Below, in pieces: positions 8,482-17,898 of a DNA stretch of 44,467 bases. The DNA lies in NCBI GenBank assembly GCA_029338875.1, contig JAQYBF010000019.1, positions 1 through 44,467 of the forward strand, in the 5' to 3' direction. Source of the stretch: Lachnospiraceae bacterium. Its GTDB lineage: Bacteria > Bacillota > Clostridia > Lachnospirales > Lachnospiraceae. Numbering within the stretch: position 1 is the first letter of the stretch; each line of letters starts with the position of its first letter. The notes under the pieces were generated by a model. It saw only the letters and a list, made by a program, of their open reading frames with translations. It made no database searches and was not told the origin of the DNA. The translations under genes and the position numbers were made by a program.

Positions 8482-9762
8482 ATGAAGGCAGTTACAGTCA
8501 GTCAGGTAAATGAATATATTCAGGATCTTCTCCAGGACAATGTCCATCTCCAGTGGCTTTCCGTCGAGGGAGAGGTTTCGAACCTCAAGTATCATTACTC
8601 CGGACATGTCTATTTCACCCTGAAGGACAGCCGGTCGGCGATCTCCGGTGTTATGTTTTCCAGTGACAAGAGGATCGGTCTGACTTTCCCCATGAAAGAC
8701 GGGGACAAGGTCATTGTGACCGGACGGATCGGAGTCTATACCCGGTCGGGCCAGTATCAGATCTATGCCAAAAGGATTGAAAGAGCAGGCCAGGGGGATC
8801 TCTATCTCCGTTTTGAACAGCTGAAGGCGGAACTGTCTGAAATGGGCATGTTTGATGCCAGCTTCAAGCAGCCCATTCCCTTCTATGCACGGACGATCGG
8901 TGTGGTTACAGCATCGACCGGAGCTGCCATCCGGGATATTATCCAGATTACAAAGCGGCGGAATCCCTATGTCCAGATCATTCTCTGTCCGGCTCAGGTT
9001 CAGGGAGAGGGTGCTGCGGCATCCATTGTCCGTGGCATTGAGCGCCTGGATTCCATGGGCCTGGATCTTCTGATCGTCGGCCGGGGCGGAGGTTCCCTGG
9101 AGGATCTCTGGGCCTTCAATGAGAAGGAAGTCGCCTATGCGATCTTCAATGCGAAGACGCCCGTCATTTCTGCCGTCGGTCATGAAGTGGACTTTACCAT
9201 TGCAGACTTTGTTGCGGATCTTCGGGCTCCGACCCCTTCCGCGGCAGCAGAGCTTGCAGTGCCGGAGATCGCAGCCATTGACGACCGCTTAAATCAGGAC
9301 CGGTCCCGTCTGGATTTCTATATGACGGGGACCCTGGATTCGGAGAGAGACCGCCTCCAGGCCTTCTGTGATATGCTCCGCCACAGAAACCCGGACCGTA
9401 TGCTGAACGAACGCCGCCAGCATCTTATGGATCTGGAAGAGCGGATGTTGGAACGAATGAAACAGCTGATTCAGAACAGGAGACAGAAGCTGCTCCTTTA
9501 TGACAGGATCGGCCAGCTCATGGAAAACCGGATCCGGGATCAGAAAAACCGTCTGGCTCTTATGGCCAGAGGACTGGAAGGCCGGTCGCCGGTAAAACGG
9601 CTGGAAGCAGGCTTTGCCTATCCGGAGTCGAAGGACGGAAAACACCTGAATTCCGTGAAAGACCTTTCCATCGGTCAGGAATTTGCCATCCGTATGAAGG
9701 ACGGCCGGATTCTGGCTAAGACGGAAGAAATTGAACTAATGGGAGAGAGGAAATCATTATGA
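8482..9762 (+). CDS. xseA: Exodeoxyribonuclease VII large subunit
   Basis: Catalytic subunit of ExoVII, which degrades single-stranded DNA from both ends. The N-terminal OB-fold begins with VSQVNEYIQDLL and WLSVEGEVSNLKYH; the catalytic region has the GRGGGSLEDLWAFN and SAVGHEVDFTIADF motifs. A coiled-coil segment occupies about residues 265-350. The 426 aa length is normal. The stop overlaps the xseB start by four bases, so the subunits are co-translated. Confidence 0.97.
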   Translation: MKAVTVSQVNEYIQDLLQDNVHLQWLSVEGEVSNLKYHYSGHVYFTLKDSRSAISGVMFSSDKRIGLTFPMKDGDKVIVTGRIGVYTRSGQYQIYAKRIERAGQGDLYLRFEQLKAELSEMGMFDASFKQPIPFYARTIGVVTASTGAAIRDIIQITKRRNPYVQIILCPAQVQGEGAAASIVRGIERLDSMGLDLLIVGRGGGSLEDLWAFNEKEVAYAIFNAKTPVISAVGHEVDFTIADFVADLRAPTPSAAAELAVPEIAAIDDRLNQDRSRLDFYMTGTLDSERDRLQAFCDMLRHRNPDRMLNERRQHLMDLEERMLERMKQLIQNRRQKLLLYDRIGQLMENRIRDQKNRLALMARGLEGRSPVKRLEAGFAYPESKDGKHLNSVKDLSIGQEFAIRMKDGRILAKTEEIELMGERKSL

Positions 9763-10070
9763 CGGATGAAGAATTTTCAGAACTGTTTTCCGAACCGGAT
9801 TCGGAGCAGAATACGGAGGGAAATTCTGAGCAGAATGCCGGACAGAATGCCAAAGAGAAGCCGACTCTGGAAGACCGCTTCAATGATCTGGACGCCATCC
9901 TGAAAAAGCTGGATGACCGGGATCTGCCCCTGGAAGAGGCCTTCCGCCTCTATGAGCGCGGCGTTCAGGAGTTGAAGCTGGCCAATGCCGAGATTGACAG
10001 GGTAGAGAAGAAGGTCTTGAAACTGAACGAGGACGGAAGCTTATCTCCATTGGATCAGGAGGGAGAATAA
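9759..10070 (+). CDS. xseB: Exodeoxyribonuclease VII small subunit
   Basis: Helical partner of XseA. The XseB core spans about residues 36-95, with LEDRFNDLDAILKKL and LEEAFRLYERGVQELK. The first 33 residues are an unusual acidic Glu/Gln/Asn extension not typical of XseB (family about 70-80 aa, here 103 aa). ATG at 9759 overlaps the xseA stop; no internal start before the core has a good ribosome binding site, so the extension is probably translated. Confidence 0.93.
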   Translation: MTDEEFSELFSEPDSEQNTEGNSEQNAGQNAKEKPTLEDRFNDLDAILKKLDDRDLPLEEAFRLYERGVQELKLANAEIDRVEKKVLKLNEDGSLSPLDQEGE

Positions 10071-10074
10071 TACT

Positions 10075-10968
10075 ATGGATTTTCAGAAGGAACTGGATTA
10101 TCGTGCGACAGAAGTGGACCGGATTCTGGTCCGGGAGCTTCCCAAGGTAGAAGGCTATCAGGCCAACCTTTTTGATGCCATGCGCTACAGCGTTCTGGTC
10201 GGAGGCAAGAGACTCCGTCCCATCCTCATGCAGGAGACCTTCAAGCTCTTCGGCGGACATTCCGAGGCCATCGAGCCCTTCATGGCCGCCATTGAGATGA
10301 TTCACAGCTATTCCCTGGTTCATGATGATCTTCCGGCCATGGATAACGATATGCTCCGCAGGGGCAATCCGACGACTCATGCCAAATACGGAGAGGGCCT
10401 CGGTATTCTGGCCGGCGATGCTCTTTTAAATTACGGCTTTGAAGTGGCTCTCCGCGCCTTTGACCGGGCACCGGAGGACAAGGACCGGATCATTAAATCT
10501 CTGAAAATTCTTGCTGACAAGGCCGGAGCATTCGGCATGGTCGGAGGCCAGGTTGTTGATATTGAGGAGAGCCGGCAGAACGGTATCTCTCTGAACCGTC
10601 TGAACTTCCTCTATTCAAAGAAGACGGCCGCCTTGATCGAGGCAGCCATGATGATCGGTGCTGTACTGGCCGGTGCGGATGACCAGCATGTCAAGACCAT
10701 CGAAGAGGTGGCTCATAAGATCGGTCTGGCTTTCCAGATCCGGGATGATGTCCTTGATGCCATCGGCGATGAAGAAACACTTGGCAAAGAGGTCGGACAG
10801 GACGCCCGGAATCAGAAGGTGACCTATCTGTCCTTTGTCGGCCTGGATCGCGCAAAGGAAGAAGTCAACCGTCTGTCGGATGAAGGTATTACAACCCTTC
10901 TGTCCCTGCCTTATGAAAACCGTTTCCTGACTAAACTTCTGGAGTTCCTGGTACACAGGGAGAAGTAA
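10075..10968 (+). CDS. ispA: Polyprenyl synthetase (geranyl/farnesyl diphosphate synthase)
   Basis: Condenses isopentenyl diphosphate with allylic diphosphates. The first Asp-rich motif DDLPAMDND and the second motif DDVLDAIGDE are both intact, as are the GGKRLRP and KTAALIEAA stretches. 297 aa is the usual length for farnesyl diphosphate synthases. The gene sits between xseB and dxs, so the unit couples isoprenoid precursor supply to chain elongation. Chain length cannot be determined from sequence by eye; farnesyl is most likely from family and position. Confidence 0.93.
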   Translation: MDFQKELDYRATEVDRILVRELPKVEGYQANLFDAMRYSVLVGGKRLRPILMQETFKLFGGHSEAIEPFMAAIEMIHSYSLVHDDLPAMDNDMLRRGNPTTHAKYGEGLGILAGDALLNYGFEVALRAFDRAPEDKDRIIKSLKILADKAGAFGMVGGQVVDIEESRQNGISLNRLNFLYSKKTAALIEAAMMIGAVLAGADDQHVKTIEEVAHKIGLAFQIRDDVLDAIGDEETLGKEVGQDARNQKVTYLSFVGLDRAKEEVNRLSDEGITTLLSLPYENRFLTKLLEFLVHREK

Positions 10969-10970
10969 GT

Positions 10971-12848
10971 ATGGTACTTGATCGAATTCACGGGCCGAAC
11001 GATATCAAGCTGATCCGGAGGGATGAGCTGCCCGTACTTGCCCGGGAGATCCGGGAATTTCTGATAGAACACATATCGAAGACCGGCGGTCATCTGGCCA
11101 GCAACCTGGGTACGGTGGAGCTGACCATGGCCATGCACCTGGTTCTGGACCTGCCCCACGACAAGATTATCTGGGATGTCGGCCATCAGTCCTATACCCA
11201 TAAAATCCTGACCGGACGAAAGGACGGCTTTGACAGTCTCCGCCAGTACGGCGGCATGTCAGGCTTTCCTAAAAGGGAGGAAAGCAGCTGCGATTCCTTC
11301 GATACCGGTCACAGCTCGACCTCGATTTCGGCCGGCCTTGGCTATGTCTGTGCCGAGGCACTGACCGGGGAAAACTATCATGTCTTTTCCGTGATCGGCG
11401 ACGGCGCCATGACCGGAGGCATGTCCTATGAAGCCATTAACAATGCGGCCCTTTTAAAGAAGAATTTTGTCATCGTCCTGAACGACAATAAGATGTCGAT
11501 CGGTCCCAATGTCGGCGGCCTATCCAATGATCTGGCCGCCCTTCGGACCAGTGCGGGCTATGCAGACCTCAAGGAAAATGTAACCCAGTCCCTGGAGCGG
11601 ATTCCCATCTACGGAACCAAGCTGGTCGCGAAGATCCGGAAAACCAAGAACGGCTTAAAGCAGATCATGATCCCGGGCATGGCCTTTGAAGACATGGGAA
11701 TCATGTATCTGGGCCCTGTAAACGGCCATGATATTGATGCCATGACCGAGATTTTCCGCAGAGCCATGAAGGTCCAGGGTCCGGTTCTGGTCCATGTCAT
11801 AACCACAAAGGGCAAGGGCTACGGACCTGCCGAACGGCATCCTTCCCGCTTCCATGGGGCAGCTCCCTTTGATATCGAGACAGGAATGCCAAAGGGCTGC
11901 AGACATGGAGCCACTTATACGGACATTTTCTCGACCGTCATGCGGAAGATGGGTGACCGGAATGAGAAAGTCGTTGCCGTAACAGCAGCTATGGCGGACG
12001 GCACCGGTCTCAAGCGCTTCCGGAACCTCTTTCCGGACCGCTTCTTTGATGTGGGCATTGCAGAGGAGCATGCCGTGACCTTTTCCGCAGCTCTGGCAGC
12101 GGAAGGCCTGCGGCCGGTTTTTGCCGTTTATTCGACCTTCCTGCAGAGGGCCTATGATCAGATTCTTCACGATGTTGCCCTTCAGAAGCTGCCGGTTATC
12201 TTTGCAGTAGACCGGGCCGGCCTGGTCGGACCGGACGGAGAGACCCACCAGGGAATCTTTGATCTGTCCTATCTGACGACCATTCCCAATCTGGTCGTCA
12301 TGGCTCCCAAGAATAAATGGGAGCTTTCCGATATGATGAAATTCGCGTTGACTCTGGATCTGCCTGTGGCCATCCGCTACCCCAAGGGCACGGCCAGTGT
12401 CCTCATGGAAGAGAAGAGAACGCCGATCGAACTCGGCAAAGCCGAGGTCGTCTGTAAGGGAGAACCCGGCGGAGTCCTTCTTTTTGCCATCGGAAGCATG
12501 GTGGAGACTGCCGTCTATGTCCGGGAGCTTCTGCTTTTCTATGGCATCAATGTATCGATTGTCAATGCCCGTTTTGCAGCTCCCCTGGATAAAGCTTTTC
12601 TCCTGGAGGCCTCCAATGAGGCTTCCTTAATCGTCACCATGGAGGAAAATGTCAGAAGCGGCGGACTTGGCATGCATGTAGCCGAGCTTATGGAAGAAGC
12701 CCATAAGAGCTGCCTCCTCTTAAATATTTCAATCCCTGATCAGTTTATTCCTCAGGGCAGTGTCAAGGAATTAAAGCAGGCCCTGGGCCTGGACCCGATT
12801 TCCATTGCGGACCGGATCCGGAAGGAGCTCAGGGACATGAATCAATAA
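10971..12848 (+). CDS. dxs: 1-deoxy-D-xylulose-5-phosphate synthase
   Basis: Thiamine-diphosphate enzyme making DXP from pyruvate and glyceraldehyde 3-phosphate, the first step of the MEP isoprenoid pathway. The substrate and cofactor segments DVGHQSY, DTGHSSTSIS, GDGAMTGGMSYEA and the glutamate-containing GIAEEHAVTF are all present. The 625 aa length is normal. It begins three bases after ispA and is followed by a short repetitive spacer before tlyA. Confidence 0.97.
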   Translation: MVLDRIHGPNDIKLIRRDELPVLAREIREFLIEHISKTGGHLASNLGTVELTMAMHLVLDLPHDKIIWDVGHQSYTHKILTGRKDGFDSLRQYGGMSGFPKREESSCDSFDTGHSSTSISAGLGYVCAEALTGENYHVFSVIGDGAMTGGMSYEAINNAALLKKNFVIVLNDNKMSIGPNVGGLSNDLAALRTSAGYADLKENVTQSLERIPIYGTKLVAKIRKTKNGLKQIMIPGMAFEDMGIMYLGPVNGHDIDAMTEIFRRAMKVQGPVLVHVITTKGKGYGPAERHPSRFHGAAPFDIETGMPKGCRHGATYTDIFSTVMRKMGDRNEKVVAVTAAMADGTGLKRFRNLFPDRFFDVGIAEEHAVTFSAALAAEGLRPVFAVYSTFLQRAYDQILHDVALQKLPVIFAVDRAGLVGPDGETHQGIFDLSYLTTIPNLVVMAPKNKWELSDMMKFALTLDLPVAIRYPKGTASVLMEEKRTPIELGKAEVVCKGEPGGVLLFAIGSMVETAVYVRELLLFYGINVSIVNARFAAPLDKAFLLEASNEASLIVTMEENVRSGGLGMHVAELMEEAHKSCLLLNISIPDQFIPQGSVKELKQALGLDPISIADRIRKELRDMNQ

Positions 12849-12860
12849 AAAGCGATTAAG

Positions 12861-12949
12861 AATTTGGGCGATGAAACAGAAATCCATAAAAATTTTGGAA
12901 AAGGAAACAGAAAGCCATAGAGAATTCTGGGCGATGAAACAGCAATAGG
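12861..12949 (+). repeat. Three imperfect ~30-base tandem repeats between dxs and tlyA
   Basis: Copies start at 12861, 12891 and 12923 and share AATTNTGGG-CGATGAAACAG-AATCCATA with small differences. They fill the whole dxs-tlyA spacer, and the last copy runs into the tlyA ribosome binding site. No coding potential is evident. Confidence 0.7.
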
Positions 12950-12956
12950 AGACAAG

Positions 12957-13787
12957 ATGAAGGAAAGACTGGATATTCTCCTGGTAAACCGGGGCCTGGC
13001 ACCCTCCCGCGAGAAGGCCAAGGTCATGATCATGGAGGGAAACGTCTTTGTAGACAAGAACCGGGAGGACAAGCCCGGCATGAAATTCGACACCGAGGCG
13101 GATATTGAAGTCCACGGTCAGGTCATGCCCTATGTCAGTCGGGGCGGCTTTAAGCTGGAACGGGCCATGGAGTCCTTCCCCATTGATCTGAACGACAAGG
13201 TCTGCATGGACATTGGCGCTTCCACCGGCGGCTTTACCGACTGCATGCTCCAGAACGGTGCGAAAAAAGTCTATTCGGTCGACGTCGGCTACGGCCAGTT
13301 CGCCTGGAAGCTTCGTCAGGATCCCCGGGTCGTCTGCATGGAAAAGACCAACATCCGCTATGTGACGCCGGAGGATATCGGTGAGACCATTGATTTCGCC
13401 TCCTGCGATGTCTCCTTTATCTCTCTGACTAAAATCCTGATTCCGGTTCACGCACTTTTATCTCCGGATGCCGAGATAGTCTGCCTGATTAAGCCCCAGT
13501 TTGAGGCCGGTCGGGACCGGGTCGGAAAGAAGGGTGTCGTCCGCGATCCCAAGGTTCACGTTGATGTCATCAATACCGTCGCTTCCTTTGCCGAAGCTAA
13601 CGGCTTTCACGTGTCCGGCCTGGATCATTCCCCGATCAAGGGACCGGAAGGCAATATCGAATATCTGATCTACCTCAAACGGACGGACATGCCGGAAGGG
13701 GAAAATGTAAACCCGGCCCCGGTCTCCCTTTCTCAGGAGGAGATTGAAGCAGTCGTAGAACAGGCGCACAAGACTCTGGATAAATAA
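12957..13787 (+). CDS. tlyA: TlyA family 2'-O-methyltransferase (haemolysin-like rRNA methylase)
   Basis: N-terminal S4 RNA-binding domain (residues about 4-60, starting ERLDILLVNRGLAPSREKAK) fused to an FtsJ-like Rossmann methyltransferase with the SAM-binding DIGASTGGFTDCML near residue 86. Members 2'-O-methylate ribosomal RNA in some Actinobacteria; the target in Clostridia is not established. 276 aa is the typical length. The location between dxs and nadK is the canonical Firmicute order. Older names call it a haemolysin. Confidence 0.9.
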   Translation: MKERLDILLVNRGLAPSREKAKVMIMEGNVFVDKNREDKPGMKFDTEADIEVHGQVMPYVSRGGFKLERAMESFPIDLNDKVCMDIGASTGGFTDCMLQNGAKKVYSVDVGYGQFAWKLRQDPRVVCMEKTNIRYVTPEDIGETIDFASCDVSFISLTKILIPVHALLSPDAEIVCLIKPQFEAGRDRVGKKGVVRDPKVHVDVINTVASFAEANGFHVSGLDHSPIKGPEGNIEYLIYLKRTDMPEGENVNPAPVSLSQEEIEAVVEQAHKTLDK

Positions 13788-13794
13788 GATGCTA

Positions 13795-13910
13795 TGAAAA
13801 GTATTTCCTGCAATGACAGGAAATGCCAGAATATGCCGTGAAACATTTCTTCTGTTACAGGGCAGAAAGCTGGAATAGATAATAGATAAGAGATTATGAA
13901 ACATTTCTTC
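13795..13910 (+). repeat. Duplicated copies of the nadK start region
   Basis: TGAAACATTTCTTC occurs exactly at 13839-13852 and again at 13897-13910, where it forms the nadK start. A more diverged copy (ATGAAAAGTATTTCCTGCAA) begins at 13795. The 13838 copy has a GTG start but a stop after 14 codons, and it is out of frame with nadK. Confidence 0.65.
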
Positions 13911-14744
13911 ATTGTGACTAGAAATATGAATGAGCGGAACACCGGCCTGATCCGGGACATGGAAGACCAGATCCGGCGTAAGGGCGGGACAGCCACTCAT
14001 TTTCTCTATATTGAAGACACCGCAGGAAGACAGCCCCTGAATCTCCCCTTTCCCAAGGATACGGAATGCGTGATTTCGGTCGGCGGTGACGGAACCCTGG
14101 TCCGGGCTGCCCAGAGTATCGGCAGCCGGGAATACCCTCTGATCGGCATCAACCGGGGCCATCTGGGATATCTCTGTGAGCTGGCGGATTCCGAGGTGCC
14201 GGAGGCCATTGATCATCTCATGGCAGATGAATACGAGGTGGAGGACCGGATGATGCTCGAAGGAGTCATGGCCGGAAATCCTTCCTCCCGGAATCAGGCC
14301 CTGAATGATATCGTCATCACAGCGGCGGAGGGCCTGAACCTCATTAACCTGACGGTCTATATTAACGGAAATCTGCTTTACAGCTATAACTGCGACGGCA
14401 TGATCCTGTCCACGCCGACCGGATCCACCGCCTATAACCTGTCAGCGAACGGACCCATCGTTGATCCCAAGACCCGGGTCATTCTTTTAAATCCCTTAAA
14501 TCCCCATACCCTGAATTCCAGAGCAATCGTGATCGATTCGGATGACGAGCTCACCGTTGAGCTCGGCACCAGACATGATGATGTGAACGAGTGTGCCACA
14601 GTGGCCTTTGACGGCTTTCATCGGATGGAAATGCGGCGGGGCGATAAGGTCATTGTAAAGAAATCCGCCCGGATTACCCGTATGATCCGCCTCAGCCACT
14701 TGAATTTTCTGGAGCGGATTTCCGTAAAGCTTCGGGAGAGCTGA
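13896..14744 (+). CDS. nadK: NAD kinase
   Basis: Phosphorylates NAD to NADP. The catalytic GGDGTL motif lies at about residue 63 (SVGGDGTLVRA), and the second conserved site DGMILSTPTGSTAYNLSANGP follows near residue 168. The 282 aa length is normal. The start is ATG at 13896, giving MKHFFIVTRN; the ribosome binding site (AAGAG) is weak, and an upstream decoy copy of the start region exists. It belongs to the tlyA-nadK-argR-recN block. Confidence 0.95.
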   Translation: MKHFFIVTRNMNERNTGLIRDMEDQIRRKGGTATHFLYIEDTAGRQPLNLPFPKDTECVISVGGDGTLVRAAQSIGSREYPLIGINRGHLGYLCELADSEVPEAIDHLMADEYEVEDRMMLEGVMAGNPSSRNQALNDIVITAAEGLNLINLTVYINGNLLYSYNCDGMILSTPTGSTAYNLSANGPIVDPKTRVILLNPLNPHTLNSRAIVIDSDDELTVELGTRHDDVNECATVAFDGFHRMEMRRGDKVIVKKSARITRMIRLSHLNFLERISVKLRES

Positions 14745-14816
14745 ACATTGTAACCAGCCGATGATTCTGACAGGGATACAGAACAAGAGACAGTGATCCG
14801 GACAGGATCGGCGGAC

Positions 14817-14845
14817 AGAATCCTGAGGTTTCCCTGAAGGATTCT
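14817..14845 (+). other. Hairpin upstream of argR
   Basis: AGAATCCT (14817-14824) is complementary to AGGATTCT (14838-14845) around a 13-base loop. No T-tract follows, so it is not a clear terminator. It lies just upstream of the argR ribosome binding site. Confidence 0.4.
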
Positions 14846-14867
14846 TCCCCAAGAACAGGAGTAGAGC

Positions 14868-15335
14868 ATGTCCATATCGAAGACGGAAAGACAGAATAAG
14901 ATCCTGGATCTCATCATGAAAAAGGAGATCGGAACCCAGGAGGAACTGGCGGATGAACTGGAAAAGGCCGGTTTCAAGACCACCCAGGCAACCGTTTCCA
15001 GAGACATCCGGGAGATGAAACTGACCAAGGTGGCCCTGTCCGACGGACGGCTCCGCTACGTGGCCTATCAGGAGACGACGGAGGATCTGACAGAGAAATA
15101 TGTACACATATTCCGTGAGGGTTACCTTTCCATGGACAATGCCCAGAATATCCTGGTTATCCGGACAGTTTCCGGTATGGCCATGGCTGTGGCGGCTGCC
15201 CTGGATCATCTGGATTTTCCGGAGATCGTCGGATCCATTGCCGGAGATGACACCATTATGTGTGCCATCCGTTCCCTGGAGGACACGGCAACGGTTATGA
15301 CCCGGCTTTCCAGAGTTCTTGAGGAATCCAAGTAG
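14868..15335 (+). CDS. argR: Arginine repressor ArgR
   Basis: Hexameric arginine-sensing regulator of arginine synthesis and catabolism. The N-terminal winged helix contains IGTQEELADELEKAG and QATVSRDIREMKL; the C-terminal arginine-binding half contains GSIAGDDTIMCAIR. The 155 aa length is normal. It precedes recN as in most Clostridia. argH lies 9 kb downstream in this window and is a plausible target, but I see no clear ARG box in front of it. Confidence 0.95.
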   Translation: MSISKTERQNKILDLIMKKEIGTQEELADELEKAGFKTTQATVSRDIREMKLTKVALSDGRLRYVAYQETTEDLTEKYVHIFREGYLSMDNAQNILVIRTVSGMAMAVAAALDHLDFPEIVGSIAGDDTIMCAIRSLEDTATVMTRLSRVLEESK

Positions 15336-15501
15336 AGATTTTTTAGAGCGGATCTCATTGAGAGTGAACGGCAAAAACGGCGAAGATAGATTTCTTCGAT
15401 AGAGATCCGAAATCAGGACATACTGCAGAGCATGCAATATCGGAAAAACAGGAATGGGGATCCTGTAACTGATGGGATAAGAAGAGAGTGGAAGGAGTTC
15501 T

Positions 15502-17199
15502 ATGTTACTGAGTCTTACAGTAGATAATCTGGCACTGATCTCCCATGAGGAGATTGAATTCGGCCCGGGACTCAATATCCTGACCGGTGAGACCGGAGCC
15601 GGCAAGTCCATTCTCCTTGGGGCACTGGGGCTGGCACTGGGCGGCAGAGCCGATCATGATATGGTAAGAGACCCGGAAAAGCCTGCCCTGGCAGAGGCGG
15701 TCTTCTCTGTGGAGACACCGGAGGAGGCAGAAGAGCTCCGTGCCATGGAGGTAGAGCCCTATGACAGACAGGTCATTCTGACCCGGAAGATCAATGGAAA
15801 CCGGACGGTGGCCAGAATTAACGGAGAGGGTGTGCCTTCGGTAAAGCTATCGAAGGTCGGAAGTCTTCTTCTCGATATTTACGGCCAGCATGAGCACCAG
15901 TCTCTGCAGAACAAGAAGAAACAGCTGGAGCTTCTGGACCAGTATGCTTCCACAGTAAATAAGGATTTTAATGATCTGAAGGAGAAAGTAAGAGAGGCCT
16001 ATCAGGTCTATCAGAAGGCTTTTGCCGAACTGGACCATGCCCAGATAGATGAATCGGACCGGGTCCGGGAAGCCTCCTATCTGGAGCATGAGATTCAGGA
16101 AATCGAGGAAGCGGATTTAAAGCCGGAAGAGGACGAAAGCCTGGAGGACCATTACCGGCTGATGAAAAACAGTGAGAAGATCGCCGAGGGACTGCATCGG
16201 GCGGAGGCTTTAGTGACCGAGGACCGGGCGGCATCGGATCTGGTCGGAGAGGCCCTGGGCGAAATCAATGCCCTTCTTTCCTATGATCCGGAGGGGCTCG
16301 CCAGTCTTCAGTCCAGCCTGTCCGATATCGACAGCCTGCTTTCCGATTTCAGCCGGGATCTGACTGACTATGAGGAAGCCATGGAATTTGATCCGGAAGA
16401 CTTTCAGAAGACCGAGGAAAGGCTGGATCTCATCAATCATCTGAAGATGCTTTACGGCAGCACCATCGAGATTATTAACCAGGCTCTGGAAGACAAGAAG
16501 AAACGCATGGTAGAGCTGGCGGATTACGATGCCTATCTTTCGGATCTGTCCGGACGCTGTGAAAAGGCGAATGATACACTGAAAAAAGCTTCAGACAGAC
16601 TTTCATTAGAGAGACAGAAGGCCGCGGAGAGCTTAAGCAGTCAGGTGACCAGAGCACTCCGGGACTTGAATTTTCTGGACTCCCGTTTTACGATGAAATT
16701 CCAGTCCTTAAAGACCTGGTCGGCGAACGGACAGGATGACGCCGAATTCTATATTTCCATGAATCCAGGAGAACCCCTCCGGCCCTTAAAGGATACGGCT
16801 TCCGGAGGCGAGCTTTCGAGAATCATGCTGGCCATTAAGACAGTCCTTGCCGAAGAGGACCATATTGACAGCCTGATTTTTGATGAAATTGATACCGGTA
16901 TTTCCGGACGGACCGCCCAGAAGGTTTCCGAAAAGCTGTCGGAGCTGGCGGGCAGGCATCAGGTAATCTGTATCACCCATCTGCCTCAGATCGCATCCTT
17001 CGCGGATCGCCATTTTCTTGTGGAAAAGAAGGTGGAGAAGGAGAGGACTGTTTCCTCCATTCGAAACCTTGATCATGAGGAAGAGATCGACGAGCTGTCC
17101 CGTATGCTCGGCGGGACCGAGATTACGGATACCGTAAGGAAGAATGCGGCTGAGATGTTGGATCTGGCCGGAAAAACCAAGGAAAAACTGAGGAAGTAA
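15502..17199 (+). CDS. recN: DNA repair protein RecN
   Basis: SMC-like ATPase involved in double-strand break repair. The Walker A motif GETGAGKS lies near residues 29-36, a long coiled coil fills about 155-400, and the ABC signature ASGGELSRIMLA and Walker B IFDEIDTGISG lie near the end. The 565 aa length is normal. GGAAGGAG precedes the ATG. In many spore formers spoIVB and spo0A follow; here a Crp-family gene follows after one base. No LexA box was found upstream. Confidence 0.97.
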   Translation: MLLSLTVDNLALISHEEIEFGPGLNILTGETGAGKSILLGALGLALGGRADHDMVRDPEKPALAEAVFSVETPEEAEELRAMEVEPYDRQVILTRKINGNRTVARINGEGVPSVKLSKVGSLLLDIYGQHEHQSLQNKKKQLELLDQYASTVNKDFNDLKEKVREAYQVYQKAFAELDHAQIDESDRVREASYLEHEIQEIEEADLKPEEDESLEDHYRLMKNSEKIAEGLHRAEALVTEDRAASDLVGEALGEINALLSYDPEGLASLQSSLSDIDSLLSDFSRDLTDYEEAMEFDPEDFQKTEERLDLINHLKMLYGSTIEIINQALEDKKKRMVELADYDAYLSDLSGRCEKANDTLKKASDRLSLERQKAAESLSSQVTRALRDLNFLDSRFTMKFQSLKTWSANGQDDAEFYISMNPGEPLRPLKDTASGGELSRIMLAIKTVLAEEDHIDSLIFDEIDTGISGRTAQKVSEKLSELAGRHQVICITHLPQIASFADRHFLVEKKVEKERTVSSIRNLDHEEEIDELSRMLGGTEITDTVRKNAAEMLDLAGKTKEKLRK

Positions 17200-17200
17200 G

Positions 17201-17878
17201 ATGACAAGAGAAGGACTGGAAGAGGCGGCTGCTTCACCGCTTTTCGAGGGGGTAAAGCCCGAAGAAATTGAAATCATGATGGGCTGCCTCAAGGCCAAGA
17301 AGAAGCACTTTAAGAAGGGCGAGACCATTTTCAGTGAAGGGGACAGCCTCAAGGAATTTGCCCTATTATTAAAGGGCTCCATCATTGTGGAAAGTGAAGA
17401 TTACTGGGGAAACCGCAGTATCATGCAGAGGATCGAGGCTCCGGATATCTTCGGAGAGGCCTATGCCGCATCTCACGATGAGCCGCTTCTGAACTATATC
17501 ATTGCGGCGGAGGATACGGATGTGCTCTTTATGGACAGCCGCGATCTGATGACCGTCTGCAGCAGATCCTGCAGCTACCACAATACCCTGATTCAGAATC
17601 TCTTTATGATCATGGCGGAAAAGAATCGGCGTCTGACCGGAAAGCTCCGCCATTTAAGCAAGCGGACTACACGGGAGAAAATCTTAAGCTATCTTTCGGA
17701 GATCCGGAAGAAGTCGGGAAAGGAAATCTTTGACATTCCCTTTAACCGCCAGCAGCTGGCCGACTATCTCTCGGTTGACCGGAGCGCTCTCTCCGCAGAG
17801 CTCAGTAAAATGCAGAAAGACGGCCTGATCCGCTATCAGAAAAGTACCTTTGAATTATTGAAAGCAGAAGAGGAATAA
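17201..17878 (+). CDS. Crp/Fnr family transcriptional regulator
   Basis: 225 aa with an N-terminal cyclic-nucleotide-binding-like beta barrel (about residues 12-125) and a C-terminal Crp-type winged helix (about 150-220; RQQLADYLSVDRSALSAELSKM is the recognition region, here shown as parts RQQLADYL and DRSALSAEL). Cysteines occur at 29, 120 and 124, but no Fnr-type four-cysteine cluster is visible, so an Fe-S oxygen sensor is not supported. The ligand and targets are unknown. The start is one base after the recN stop, so co-transcription is very likely. Confidence 0.85.
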   Translation: MTREGLEEAAASPLFEGVKPEEIEIMMGCLKAKKKHFKKGETIFSEGDSLKEFALLLKGSIIVESEDYWGNRSIMQRIEAPDIFGEAYAASHDEPLLNYIIAAEDTDVLFMDSRDLMTVCSRSCSYHNTLIQNLFMIMAEKNRRLTGKLRHLSKRTTREKILSYLSEIRKKSGKEIFDIPFNRQQLADYLSVDRSALSAELSKMQKDGLIRYQKSTFELLKAEEE

Positions 17879-17898
17879 GACAAGAAAAGGAAGAAGAA

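Noticed and set aside
15336-15501. LexA box upstream of recN
   Set aside because: No GAAC-N4-GTTC palindrome is present in the spacer.
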